Positions 8,025-16,337 of a DNA stretch of 64,000 bases are shown in pieces (the stretch's first letter is position 1; every line of letters begins with the position of its first letter). Location of the stretch: assembly GCF_002081715.1 (NCBI RefSeq), contig NZ_MUKP01000028.1, positions 21,406 to 85,405 of the forward strand, written 5' to 3'. The stretch comes from Nocardia donostiensis. GTDB lineage: Bacteria > Actinomycetota > Actinomycetes > Mycobacteriales > Mycobacteriaceae. The notes beneath the pieces were generated by a model that did no database searches, was not told where the DNA came from, and saw nothing but the letters and a program-made list of their open reading frames with translations. The translations under genes and the position numbers were made by a program.

Positions 8025-9782
8025 ATGCCTGAACGCTTTTTCGCGGATCCGGAGCAGCTACGGCGCCAAGCACCCGAGTTCGATCGAATCGCGGACGGTG
8101 TGTCGGGAACGGTGCAGGAACTGGAAGCAGCGCTCGCCGCAGCGGGCGCGCCGTGGGGCGACGACGACGCGGGCACAGCATTCGCACGCAGCTACATCCC
8201 GGAGAAAGAGCAGGCCCTGTCCGACCTGAACACCTTGGTTCAGGTGCTCCAGCAGTCCGGCCGCGACCTGGAGCAGCTCGCGGACAACCTGTCGCATATG
8301 GACGACATGGGCAGACAACAGATCGCGAACAGCGACCCCGCGTCCCCCCGGACCAGCGCGACACCTCTTCCGGTCCACGTCGGCCCCGGCTACCCCTCGG
8401 ACCCGTTTACACCGACGACGCCCGCCGCGCAGCCTGCTCCAACGGAGCCACCCGCGACCACGCCCCCACCCGTCAGCAGCCCGGCCACCGTACCGGAAAC
8501 CGCAGATGAGGCGCCTCGTGTCCCGACGGGAACACCCGGCGACGGACAGGCAGACAGCTTCCCGGCACACGACCAGCAGCAAGGACAGCCTGCGGACGGT
8601 TCGCCCAGGAACAACCCCCCGGACAGCACGCGCGACAGCGCACCAAGCCCCAGCGGACCCCCCACCCAGCAGGCAAGCACGAACCGAACCGCACCCCCAC
8701 AGCCTTCCACCGCGACCGCCCGGCCTGCCGCATCCGCCGCGACGCCGCGCCCGCTGCCCAGTCCGTGGAGTAGCCCGTCGTCACCCACCAGCCCCTGGGG
8801 CGCCCGCCCTACCGCCACCGGTCCCACCGGCCCCGCTGCTCGTCCCCCGCGGATTTCCGCGCCCACCCCGGGCACGCCCGGCGCCGGACCCCCTCGGATC
8901 CCGCCCCGTCCCACCCAGCCGCAATCCCAGCCCGCGCAGCCGCAGAAGGCCGAGAAACCGGACCGGAAACCCAGTGCACCGCGCCTGGCTGCTCCGCTCG
9001 CTGAATCTCTGGCAGCGCGGTTGACCCGGGAGTTGGCCGAACGCCACCGCATCTGGGCATTCGGCTTCGACACCAGCGGCGTGCCAGACGAAACGCTCAT
9101 GGAACTCGTCGCAGCCGTAGACACCATCCTGCCCCGGCACCCGCAGATCGACCTGCGCGCCATCGGTATCGGCGAGCTACCAGACGGGGAACTGACCAGG
9201 CTGGAATGGGAAGCGGAACCGGCGGCCGCTCCCGGGAAGCCCTCGAACGGTGCTGCACAACCACCTGCGGGCAACCCCCCACACCACCTGTTCACCGCTC
9301 GCATCGTGCTCGCCGCACACGCCGCAACCAACCCCGAGTATCTGGAAGAAACCATCGCCGCGGCCGAAAGCTCACGGCAGCTCGCAGCGAGAAGCGCACG
9401 ACGCCCCGTGTACTCCTCGATAGTGCGGGAACTAGGCGCAGCCCTCGACGTGGCAGGCGCTTTCCGCGCCCACCGCTCCGCCCACCGCGCCCTCCTCCTC
9501 GAATACCTTCCCCTCCACCCACCCTCGCAAGACTCGCTACAGGGCATAGTTACCGGGTTCCGGCGATGGCGCGCCCAACTACCCGGCCGAAGTTTCCGGC
9601 ACGGCCGCTTCGATCCCGCCGCAGCACTATCGGAGGCCTTCACCGAGGTGGTCTTGAACACCTCCCAAGCCACCCCCGCCGCCAGAGCGTTGCACCGCCT
9701 GCTGGTCCACACCGCGGAAGCGAACATCCCGACAACGAATCAGCCAGCGAAAGCGCCTTATTCATCACACAATTTGCGGTGA
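8025..9782 (+). CDS. WXG100 protein with Pro-rich linker and degenerate zincin-like C-terminal domain
   Basis: Residues 1-95 form a WXG100 domain (helix, PWGDDDAG turn at 43-50 in place of W-x-G, helix ending LSHMDDM). Residues 100-320 are a Pro/Thr/Ala-rich linker. Residues 325-565 look like the zincin domain found at the end of actinobacterial WXG100 toxins, with a helix normally reading HEFGHALD. Here it is VRELGAALD (Arg468, Ala472), so both zinc-binding histidines are gone while the Glu (469) and the downstream SEAFTEV Glu (537) remain. The domain is probably catalytically dead. ATG 8025 follows a GGAG-like site, 209 bases from the divergent toxin start. It may be a decoy, carrier or adaptor for the toxin, or a decayed effector. 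Confidence 0.75.
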   Translation: MPERFFADPEQLRRQAPEFDRIADGVSGTVQELEAALAAAGAPWGDDDAGTAFARSYIPEKEQALSDLNTLVQVLQQSGRDLEQLADNLSHMDDMGRQQIANSDPASPRTSATPLPVHVGPGYPSDPFTPTTPAAQPAPTEPPATTPPPVSSPATVPETADEAPRVPTGTPGDGQADSFPAHDQQQGQPADGSPRNNPPDSTRDSAPSPSGPPTQQASTNRTAPPQPSTATARPAASAATPRPLPSPWSSPSSPTSPWGARPTATGPTGPAARPPRISAPTPGTPGAGPPRIPPRPTQPQSQPAQPQKAEKPDRKPSAPRLAAPLAESLAARLTRELAERHRIWAFGFDTSGVPDETLMELVAAVDTILPRHPQIDLRAIGIGELPDGELTRLEWEAEPAAAPGKPSNGAAQPPAGNPPHHLFTARIVLAAHAATNPEYLEETIAAAESSRQLAARSARRPVYSSIVRELGAALDVAGAFRAHRSAHRALLLEYLPLHPPSQDSLQGIVTGFRRWRAQLPGRSFRHGRFDPAAALSEAFTEVVLNTSQATPAARALHRLLVHTAEANIPTTNQPAKAPYSSHNLR

Positions 9783-9790
9783 ATAAGGCG
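9754..9790. terminator. Hairpin spanning the stop codon of the WXG100 gene
   Basis: CGCCTTATTCA (9754-9764) and TGAATAAGGCG (9780-9790) are perfect 11-base arms around a 15-base loop. The stop TGA is part of the right arm. No U-tract follows, which is usual in actinobacteria. Confidence 0.5.
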
Positions 9791-9793
9791 TAA

Positions 9794-10225
9794 GACCGCC
9801 GCACGCCTCGCCGATCCACTGACCGAATCGGCGATCTGTGGTTGGCGCGCGCCGACCGTAGTTCACGGCGCTTCTACAGCCTCTCAGCTCAGATACAACA
9901 AGACCGTTCCGCGTATTACACGAGCCTGGAGCGCACCCAGCAGGGTTCGCTCGATGTGACCGAATGGCTGCTCTGGTTCCTCGACGCACTACACCATGCG
10001 ATCGCCCACACCGAGATCACCATCGACACTGTTCTGGCGAAAACTCGGTTGAACCGGATCCTCGACGGCTTCAACGGAAAGCTCACCACCCGAAAATGGG
10101 CGATCATCACCAAATACTCACAGGACACAGCTCTCTGTGACATCAACGAACTGGTCGAACTGGGCGCCCTGCGGAGATCAGCTTCCGGAGGCCGCAGCAC
10201 CTCCTATGAACTTGTTCCCGGCTGA
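9794..10225 (+). pseudogene. 3' remnant of a Fic-domain (DUF4172-type) AMP-transferase gene
   Basis: The frame opens after a TAA with DRIGDLWLARADRSSRRFYSL, which matches the helix following the Fic HPFxDGNGR motif ('..RAIADLALARADG..RFYSMSAQI'), then continues YYTSLERTQQGSLDVTEWLLWFLDAL and ends in the winged-helix tail (LTTRKW..., DTALCDINELVE, GGRSTSYEL). The N-terminal half and the catalytic motif are missing. A second deletion is visible: about 18 residues are lost between AKTR and LNRILDGF. A TTG at 9842 could start a 127-residue product, but it would have no enzyme activity. Confidence 0.7.
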
Positions 10226-10365
10226 CCAGCCGCCGGCCTGTCGAGCCGTGGACTTCGGCGCATCGGTCTCGAGCGATGACTGTGTAGCGGAGACGCTCTG
10301 ACCAGCGATAAGTCTTTGCCAGGGGGGATCGGTGAACAGTCCGGTCCCGGAAGGAGGTGAGAGCG

Positions 10366-10458
10366 ATGGGTTCCTTCGGGTTCGATTTCGGCGTCGGCCT
10401 CGATCTGTTCCTCAAGTGGCTGGCGGTCACATTCGGGCTGGACTTCGGCCTCAGCTGA
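10366..10458 (+). CDS. 30-codon hydrophobic peptide ORF in the rox upstream region
   Basis: ATG 10366 is preceded by GGAAGGAGGTGAG (AGGAGG, 7 bases spacing), the strongest ribosome site in the window. The peptide begins MGSFGFDFGVGLDLF and ends VTFGLDFGLS. It is amphipathic, Phe/Gly/Leu-rich with regularly spaced Asp, and has one Lys and one Trp in its centre. It could be a membrane-active small protein or a regulatory leader peptide. Two hairpins and the rifamycin-associated element separate it from rox. No family is known to me. Confidence 0.5.
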   Translation: MGSFGFDFGVGLDLFLKWLAVTFGLDFGLS

Positions 10459-10518
10459 CCATCGGTCCGGCACACAGCTGCGGACGGACCCTTTCTTGCC
10501 GTCCCAGCGTAGGAGGCA

Positions 10519-10552
10519 GTGGGCAGTACGCCTTCTCATGCGCGCTGCCCAC
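10519..10552. terminator. Hairpin downstream of the 30-codon ORF
   Basis: GTGGGCAGTACGC (10519-10531) pairs with GCGCGCTGCCCAC (10540-10552) with one G-U pair and one mismatch around an 8-base loop. It could end the short upstream transcript or form part of an attenuator. It lies 60 bases after the small ORF. Confidence 0.4.
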
Positions 10553-10806
10553 TGGTAAAGGGGTACTCGTACGACACCAGAGCCCGACGCGATCGGGTAC
10601 ATGCGCCGCGACATCTCCGGGACCCGACAGCAACGCGACGAAACGTATATCCGCAGTCTCGCCATCACCGGGACCCCCGAACACACTTACGTTCGCTGGG
10701 CGCCCGCCGAGATGCACGATTGAAACCTTGCACGTTCCAGAAGAGAACGGTCACAGATCAAGGCCGACCCAGATACGGCAGCACCGCCCTCAGCGGAAAA
10801 AGCAAA

Positions 10807-10832
10807 GGCAAGGAGGACACATACTCCTTGCC
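10807..10832. terminator. Perfect 9-bp hairpin just upstream of the rox promoter
   Basis: GGCAAGGAG (10807-10815) and CTCCTTGCC (10824-10832) flank an 8-base loop. Placed 24 bases before the rifamycin-associated element, it probably insulates the rox promoter from upstream transcription. Confidence 0.4.
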
Positions 10833-10855
10833 ACTCTCAATGTATAGCGCACAGG

Positions 10856-10874
10856 GGGTCTTGCGGCAAGACCC
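10856..10874 (+). promoter_or_regulatory. Rifamycin-associated element (RAE)
   Basis: GGGTCTTGCGGCAAGACCC is a perfect inverted repeat that differs only in its outer arms from the published actinomycete RAE (GGGGCTTGCGGCAAGGCCC, as recalled). The RAE lies upstream of rifamycin-inactivating genes and is needed for their induction by rifamycins. It is 188 bases upstream of the rox start, so rox here is predicted to be rifamycin-inducible. Confidence 0.8.
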
Positions 10875-10956
10875 GGGTTGTGCCGCAGAATCTCCAGCCG
10901 AAGCCAGAACCTGCGGAAAACAAGCCTTCGCGAAGTATGTGTGCTGTGGCGACGTA

Positions 10957-10968
10957 GGGGTCTTGCGG
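10957..10968 (+). promoter_or_regulatory. Second, partial RAE (left half and centre)
   Basis: GGGGTCTTGCGG repeats bases 10855-10866 exactly, 102 bases downstream, but the right half is not conserved (TGCGG follows). It is nearer to the rox start (95 bases). It may be a decayed duplicate or a half-site. Confidence 0.4.
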
Positions 10969-11062
10969 TGCGGTTGCGGGCGCCAGGTACGGAAGTGCGG
11001 GTGTGCGCCGGACTGCGCGGACCAGCTGGCCGAAGTGCAGCTTTGTCGAACGAGGGGTTTTC

Positions 11063-12505
11063 ATGATCGATGTGATCATTGCCGGCGGCGGACCGACCGG
11101 GTTGATGCTGGCGAGTGAGTTGCGGCTGCACGGTGTGCAGGTGCTCGTGCTGGAGAAGGAGACTGAGCCGACCAGGCAGGTCCGGTCGCTCGGCCTGCAC
11201 GTGCGCAGTATCGAGGTGATGGATCAGCGTGGTCTGCTGGAGCGGTTCCTTGCGCACGGGCGGCAGCACCCGGTCGGCGGTTTCTTCGCCGGTATCGATA
11301 AGCCCTCCCCCGACCGGTTGGACACCGCGCACGCCTACGTTCTCGGCATCCCGCAGACCACCACCGATCGCCTGCTCGACGAGCATGCCGTCGCAGTTGG
11401 TGCCGAGGTCCGGCGCGGCTGCGAGCTGGTCGGGCTGAGCCAGGACGAACACGGGGTGACCGTTGAGCTGGCCGACGGCATACAGCTGCGTTCGCGCTAC
11501 CTCGTCGGCTGTGACGGCGGCCGCAGCACGGTGCGCAAGCTGCTCGGTGTCGGCTTCCCGGGGGAGCCTGCCAAGGCCGAGACGCTGCTGGGCGAGATGG
11601 AGGTGGACATGCCGCCGGAGACGGTGGCCGAGGTGGTGGCCGAAATCCGCAAGACCCAGAAGCGGTTCGGCCTCGGCAAACTCCCTGGAGGCGAGTTCTA
11701 CCGCGTCGTCGTGCCCGCCGACGGAGTGGCCGAGGACCGTGCGACCGCGCCGACCCTCGAGGAGTTCAAGAAGCAGTTGCGGGTAATCGCCGGTACCGAC
11801 TTCGGAGTGCATTCGCCGCGCTGGCTGTCTCGGTTCGGCGACGCCACCCGGCAGGCCGAGCGCTACCGGGTCGGCCGGGTGCTGCTGGCCGGTGACGCTG
11901 CGCATATCCACCCACCGGCTGGCGGGCAGGGCCTCAACCTGGGCATCCAGGACGCGTTCAACCTCGGCTGGAAACTGGCCGCCGAGATCGACGGCTGGGC
12001 GCCGGAGGGACTGCTTGACAGCTACCACACAGAACGGCACCCAGTGGCCGCCGAGGTGCTGAACAACACCCGCGCGCAGATGGAACTGATGTCCACCGAG
12101 CCGGGCCCCCAGGCAGTGCGCAGGCTGGTGTCGGAACTGATGGACTTCGAGGAGGTGAACCGGTACCTGATCGAGAAGATCACCGCGATCGGGATCCGCT
12201 ACGACTTCGGCGAGGGGCATGAGCTGCTCGGCAGGCGGCTGCGAGACGTGGGATTGAAGCGGGGGCGCCTCTACGAGCTGATGCACGGCGGCCGCGGGCT
12301 GCTGCTCGACCAGACAGGCCTGCTGTCGGTGGCGGGTTGGGCCGATCGGGTCGATCACATCGTCGACGTCAGCGAGGAACTGTACGTTCCGGCGGTGTTG
12401 CTGCGGCCGGACGGCTACGTGGCGTGGGTCGGTGACGATCAGCAGGATCTGCTCGGCCGGCTACCCGAGTGGTTCGGCGCTGCCGCCAGCCGAGCGCGCA
12501 GTTAG
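11063..12505 (+). CDS. rox: Rifampicin monooxygenase
   Basis: This class A flavoprotein uses NADPH, O2 and FAD to hydroxylate the rifamycin naphthoquinone system, which leads to loss of the antibiotic. The 480 residues closely resemble the Nocardia farcinica Rox I recall (about 473 aa): GGGPTGLMLASELRLHG dinucleotide-binding motif at the N-terminus, GCDGGRSTVRKLLGVGFPGE (DG motif), GDAAHIHPPAGGQGLNLG (GD motif) and a thioredoxin-like C-terminal domain. The start is ATG 11063 after GAGGGG; a frame extension to 11003 is ignored because it lacks a ribosome site. The RAE upstream predicts induction by rifamycins. An ABC exporter follows 147 bases downstream. Confidence 0.9.
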   Translation: MIDVIIAGGGPTGLMLASELRLHGVQVLVLEKETEPTRQVRSLGLHVRSIEVMDQRGLLERFLAHGRQHPVGGFFAGIDKPSPDRLDTAHAYVLGIPQTTTDRLLDEHAVAVGAEVRRGCELVGLSQDEHGVTVELADGIQLRSRYLVGCDGGRSTVRKLLGVGFPGEPAKAETLLGEMEVDMPPETVAEVVAEIRKTQKRFGLGKLPGGEFYRVVVPADGVAEDRATAPTLEEFKKQLRVIAGTDFGVHSPRWLSRFGDATRQAERYRVGRVLLAGDAAHIHPPAGGQGLNLGIQDAFNLGWKLAAEIDGWAPEGLLDSYHTERHPVAAEVLNNTRAQMELMSTEPGPQAVRRLVSELMDFEEVNRYLIEKITAIGIRYDFGEGHELLGRRLRDVGLKRGRLYELMHGGRGLLLDQTGLLSVAGWADRVDHIVDVSEELYVPAVLLRPDGYVAWVGDDQQDLLGRLPEWFGAAASRARS

Positions 12506-12652
12506 GGCCCAGAAAGGGCGGAACCTATCACCCGGATACGAGGCCCGAATCGCCTGGCATGAAAAGACTCCGAATCAACATCGGCAGACTGCCCCGACCG
12601 ACCACGATCGAAATCGGTGGTTATCGAATGGGAACGCGTATTACATTGCGGC

Positions 12653-14608
12653 ATGCCTTCCGCCGACGCGATCGATACGATCGACAAGAGCTCCGATCCG
12701 TGGGCCGCGTACGACGCAGCCGTCGCCGCCGCTGGTTTCTGGACGATGGCACGCCAGCTCCCCGCCACCTTCTTGCGGGTGTTGCAGGAATGCTGGCAGA
12801 CGAGCCGTCGCGATACCGCAGCGCTGGTGGTGTGCACGCTCTTCGCCGAGATCGGTACCGCGGTCGGGTTGCTGGCCACGACATCGATCTTCGATCGTCT
12901 TCTGGAAGTGGGGCCGACACCCGAGCGTGTCCGGGCGGCGGCTCCTGCCCTGTTCCTCGTCGCCACCGTGCTGGTCGTGCGGGGTGCGCTGCGGGAAGGC
13001 GCGGTGTGGGCCAAGTCACGGCTGGGTCCGCAGCTGCGCCGCCGCCTCCGGACCCAACTGCTGGCACTGTCCACGAATACCCAGCTCACAGCTTTCGACG
13101 ACGACGTTTTCAACAACACGCTGCATCGCATCCGGGAACGCGCCCCACACGCGATCGAGGATCTACTCGACAGCGTGCTGCGTTTGCTTGCGGGCGTGAT
13201 CGGGCTGGCGATGGTGGCGGGTGTGCTGGGTGTGCTGCATCCGGTGCTGCTGCCATTGCTCCTGCTCGCGCTGGTGCCTACCTGGTGGGCGGCGGTGCGG
13301 TCCGCCCGGATGGCATACGAGGTGTTTTCCTCGTCCAGCGGCGCGGAGCGCAGGATGGAAACCCTCACAAACCTGATGGCCGACCGCGTGCCCGCCGCCG
13401 AGGTGCGCGCTTATACGATGCGCTCTTTCCTGCTCGCCGAGTTCGACAAGCTCGCCCGGCGTGTGCAAGACCGAATGCTGCGGCTGGAAAGCAAACAAGC
13501 GGTGAGTCGTTCGGTCGGAGCGGCTCTCGGCGGGGTCGCCACCGGCCTCGTCTACCTGGTCCTTGGCATTCTGCTGTTCACTGCGACGATGCCATTGGCG
13601 GTCGCGGGCACCGCGGTCATCGCCATCCGTACGGCCATGAACGCCCTGCGGGAACTGGTGGAAAGCCTCAACTGGAGTTATGAGAACGCCCTGTTCTACC
13701 GCGACTATCTCGATTTCACCGCAGACGCCGTAATACGGAAGGAACGGGAAGGCGGTGTCCCGGTGCCCGCTGACATGGACAGGATCGTCGCCCGCGATAT
13801 CACCTTCAGCTACCCGAACGCGGAACGCCCTGCACTGCGCGGTCTCAGCATCGAGATCGAACCGGGCGAGGTCATCGCTATCGTCGGCGAGAACGGCTCA
13901 GGCAAAACAACTCTCGCCAAAATCCTGAGCGGCCTGTACGAACCGGCTACGGGAACCGTGACCTACGGCGGGATACGCCTGCAGGATATCGACCTGGCTC
14001 AGTTGCGCAGCCGGATCGCCGTGGTCGCACAGGATTTCACGCACTGGCCGTTCTCGGCCAGGCAGAACATCACCATCGGCCGCCACGACCGCCCAGACTC
14101 GGACGCCGCGCTGGCCGAGGCGGCCCGGGCATCCGGCGCCGACCAGGTCATGGCGCGCCTGCCCGAAGGCCCGGACACCCTGCTCGACCCCACTTATCAG
14201 GGCGGAGTCGAGCTGTCCGGCGGGCAATGGCAGCGCATCGCGGTGGCGCGTGGCCTCTACCGTGACGCTGCCCTGCTCATCTGCGACGAGCCGACCGCCG
14301 CACTCGACGCCCGTACCGAGCACGCCGTCTTCGAAACGATCCGCGAACACGCGGCCCAGCGCACCGTCGTCTTGATCACGCACCGTCTGGCCAGCGTCCG
14401 TTACGCGGACCGGATCTATGTGCTCGAACACGGTCGGGTCGCCGAACAGGGCACGCATGGGGAATTGATGGCTCGCGACGGTATCTATCGCGAGTTCTAC
14501 ACTCTCCAAGCACAGGCGTATCGAGATCCGGAAACGAATATCGGTGACGGCGCGGATACCTTGCCGGGGGCCGAAGGTTTTTCCGAGCTGACCAACCACC
14601 ACACGTAA
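12653..14608 (+). CDS. ABC exporter, fused membrane and ATPase domains
   Basis: This 651-residue half-transporter would work as a homodimer. The N-terminal 360 residues hold about six hydrophobic segments. The ATPase has Walker A GENGSGKTT, signature LSGGQWQRIAVAR, Walker B LLICDEPTAALD and the H-loop THRLASVR. The type is common beside antibiotic and peptide genes and exports drugs or peptides. ATG 12653 is chosen (MPSADAIDT), though GTG 12617 is in frame; neither has a strong ribosome site. Its place after rox suggests a drug efflux role, but the 147-base gap means co-transcription is unproven. Confidence 0.82.
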   Translation: MPSADAIDTIDKSSDPWAAYDAAVAAAGFWTMARQLPATFLRVLQECWQTSRRDTAALVVCTLFAEIGTAVGLLATTSIFDRLLEVGPTPERVRAAAPALFLVATVLVVRGALREGAVWAKSRLGPQLRRRLRTQLLALSTNTQLTAFDDDVFNNTLHRIRERAPHAIEDLLDSVLRLLAGVIGLAMVAGVLGVLHPVLLPLLLLALVPTWWAAVRSARMAYEVFSSSSGAERRMETLTNLMADRVPAAEVRAYTMRSFLLAEFDKLARRVQDRMLRLESKQAVSRSVGAALGGVATGLVYLVLGILLFTATMPLAVAGTAVIAIRTAMNALRELVESLNWSYENALFYRDYLDFTADAVIRKEREGGVPVPADMDRIVARDITFSYPNAERPALRGLSIEIEPGEVIAIVGENGSGKTTLAKILSGLYEPATGTVTYGGIRLQDIDLAQLRSRIAVVAQDFTHWPFSARQNITIGRHDRPDSDAALAEAARASGADQVMARLPEGPDTLLDPTYQGGVELSGGQWQRIAVARGLYRDAALLICDEPTAALDARTEHAVFETIREHAAQRTVVLITHRLASVRYADRIYVLEHGRVAEQGTHGELMARDGIYREFYTLQAQAYRDPETNIGDGADTLPGAEGFSELTNHHT

Positions 14609-14610
14609 AG

Positions 14611-14766
14611 GACACCCCGCCAGGTGCACGGTTCCATTCGTTCGAGGTGGTCGGCGAGGATTTGCTGATGCTGACGGTGGTGGTGTCATCCGGAAAACGC
14701 TCGGCCGGGCCTGTTTTGGGCATCGACGATAAGGATGCCTATGAGGGGTTTGCCCGATACTCCTGA
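14611..14766 (+). pseudogene. Possible 3' fragment of an unknown gene
   Basis: Directly after the ABC stop, a frame without a start encodes 51 residues ending in TGA. It has convincing protein texture (FHSFEVVGEDLLMLTVVV, then GPVLGIDDKDAYEGFARYS). No ATG or GTG lies in a useful position. It looks like the tail of a gene whose 5' part was replaced by the ABC gene. The family is not recognised. Confidence 0.3.
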
Positions 14767-14845
14767 TGGAGCAGCACGAATACGGTCCCGGCCCGGCCGA
14801 GCGGTTCGGCCGACACTACTGCCGTCGAATTGCTTTGATCAGCCG

Positions 14846-15403
14846 TCAGAAACGCCGCGCGCCACTGACGGGCATGGATGACACCGGAGCGAGTTCCACG
14901 CCCACCCCGTATGTCGCGGCGTGAATGATGGTGCCGTTGCCGGCATAGAGTCCCGAATGACTGCCGCCGTAGTAGGCCACCACGTCGCCGGTTTGCAGCT
15001 CGTCCAGCGAGACCGGGGTGCCCGCGGCGAGCTGCTGGTAGCTTGTGCGTGGTACTTCCCGGCCTGCTTGCCGGTAGGACCATTGCACCAGTCCGGAGCA
15101 GTCGAAGGCGTTGGGGCCGGTGGCGCCCATACGGTATGGGGCGCCCAATTTGGTGCGTGCGGCCGCTACCGCGACCTCACCGGTGGAACGTTGCGGGGTG
15201 ACGGAATTCCCGGACGGAGCTTGGATTCCGGGAATTCCGCTGGGTATCGGTATCTCGTCGGGGATTTCGAGAGTGCCGACGCCGATGATCGTGAAGGGTT
15301 GAGCTGTTGCGGGTGCGGCGCCGAAGAGGACGGCGCCGATCATTGCGGCCGCGGCAACAGCGATTGTGGTACCGCGGCGAAGGTGGTGCTGTACAGAATC
15401 CAC
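14846..15403 (-). CDS. Secreted NlpC/P60 cell-wall endopeptidase
   Basis: The family cleaves peptide stems of peptidoglycan (D-Glu to mDAP bond). A signal peptide spans residues 1-34 (Arg-rich start, hydrophobic core, ATA|QP). Residues 35-72 are a Pro/Ile-rich linker, then the NlpC/P60 domain with catalytic Cys102 (DCSGLV), His149 (SHSGLY) and His161 (IIHAAT). At 185 residues it is a minimal RipB/RipD-like enzyme without SH3 or coiled-coil parts. It stands alone between the ABC gene and the XRE regulator. Confidence 0.88.
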   Translation of the reverse strand: MDSVQHHLRRGTTIAVAAAAMIGAVLFGAAPATAQPFTIIGVGTLEIPDEIPIPSGIPGIQAPSGNSVTPQRSTGEVAVAAARTKLGAPYRMGATGPNAFDCSGLVQWSYRQAGREVPRTSYQQLAAGTPVSLDELQTGDVVAYYGGSHSGLYAGNGTIIHAATYGVGVELAPVSSMPVSGARRF

Positions 15404-15660
15404 GTTTGCGGTCCTCCGTGCTCAGGTCGAGAGCCGGAGATTGCGAGGCCCGGGGCCGGGCTTTCACCGACTTCTCGAACAGCTTTTGGAAAACACCACA
15501 GCTATGTGTCGGTCCAGCAAATCCGAGGAGCAATGCTTCGCCCTCATCGCGGCCATCGTGTAAAACGACACGGCAAAGTTGGATAACGAATCGATAACGT
15601 TCTTGCGCCGCTCGGTTATCGGATGGGGATTCGGATCGACAAAAATTGCCCGAATTCGGG

Positions 15661-16245
15661 TTATGACCGGCGGTAGCTTGCCCGCAGATGGAACCGCTCC
15701 CCCTGCGGCCCGTAGATGCTCAGGTACTCGACCGGATGCTCGTCGGCATTGCCGAACCAGTGCGGCAGATGGGTGTCGAACTCGGCCACTTCACCGGGAG
15801 TGAGCACCATGTCCCGATCCCCCAGAATCAGCCGTAACTTACCGTTGAGGACGTAAATCCAGTGATAACCCTCGTGGATGCGCAGATCAGGCTCGCGGTC
15901 GGCCTCGCGTCCCGACAGGATCTGCTTGTACGCCTGCAGGCCGCCCGGTTTTCGGGTGAGCGGGATGAAGGTCTGCCCGTGCCGGGTCACCGGACGCGCA
16001 TACACTCGCGGGTCACCGGTCTCCGGCGCGTTGACCAGCTCGTCCAGCGGCACATGATGCGCCTTGGCCAGCGGTAACAGCAGCTCCAGAGACGGTTTGC
16101 GCTGCCCGGACTCCAGCCGCGACAGCGTGCTGACCGGGATACCGGTCACCTCCGACAACGCAGCCAGCGTCATCCCGCTGCGACGGCGCAGTTCCCGCAA
16201 CCGCGGACCTACCGCCCCGATGACATTGTCGAAGTCGGACACCAC
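15661..16245 (-). CDS. XRE-family regulator with C-terminal cupin sensor domain
   Basis: Residues 12-65 form a helix-turn-helix (LRELRRRSGMTLAALSEVTGIPVSTLSRLESGQRKPSLELL). Residues 110-190 form a cupin (HEGYHWIYVLNGKLRLILGD... LTPGEVAEFDTHLPHWFGN), which in this family binds a small ligand. The start is the first of two tandem GTGs (16245/16242). A longer frame to 16311 would cover the divergent promoter and is Cys-rich and unlikely. It diverges from the methyltransferase, which it probably controls. Confidence 0.8.
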   Translation of the reverse strand: MVSDFDNVIGAVGPRLRELRRRSGMTLAALSEVTGIPVSTLSRLESGQRKPSLELLLPLAKAHHVPLDELVNAPETGDPRVYARPVTRHGQTFIPLTRKPGGLQAYKQILSGREADREPDLRIHEGYHWIYVLNGKLRLILGDRDMVLTPGEVAEFDTHLPHWFGNADEHPVEYLSIYGPQGERFHLRASYRRS

Positions 16246-16267
16246 AGTTCTATTGCAGTTCTGGCAA
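16245..16267. promoter_or_regulatory. Candidate operator between the XRE-cupin regulator and the methyltransferase
   Basis: CAGTTCT occurs twice as a direct repeat (16245-16251, 16256-16262), 11 bases apart, about one helical turn. TTGC (16253-16256) and GCAA (16264-16267) form a small dyad over the second copy. The location fits autoregulation and control of the divergent gene. Confidence 0.35.
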
Positions 16268-16337
16268 ATTTCTTTGTCAAGCGCACCGGAACGCTCGCAA
16301 GCTGGTCGCAAGTCACGAGTAGAGACGGAGAAACGAG

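Noticed and set aside
10790..12358. 522-codon minus-strand frame opposite rox
   Set aside because: Antisense shadow; His/Gln-rich translation without any motif, while the plus strand encodes a clear flavoprotein.
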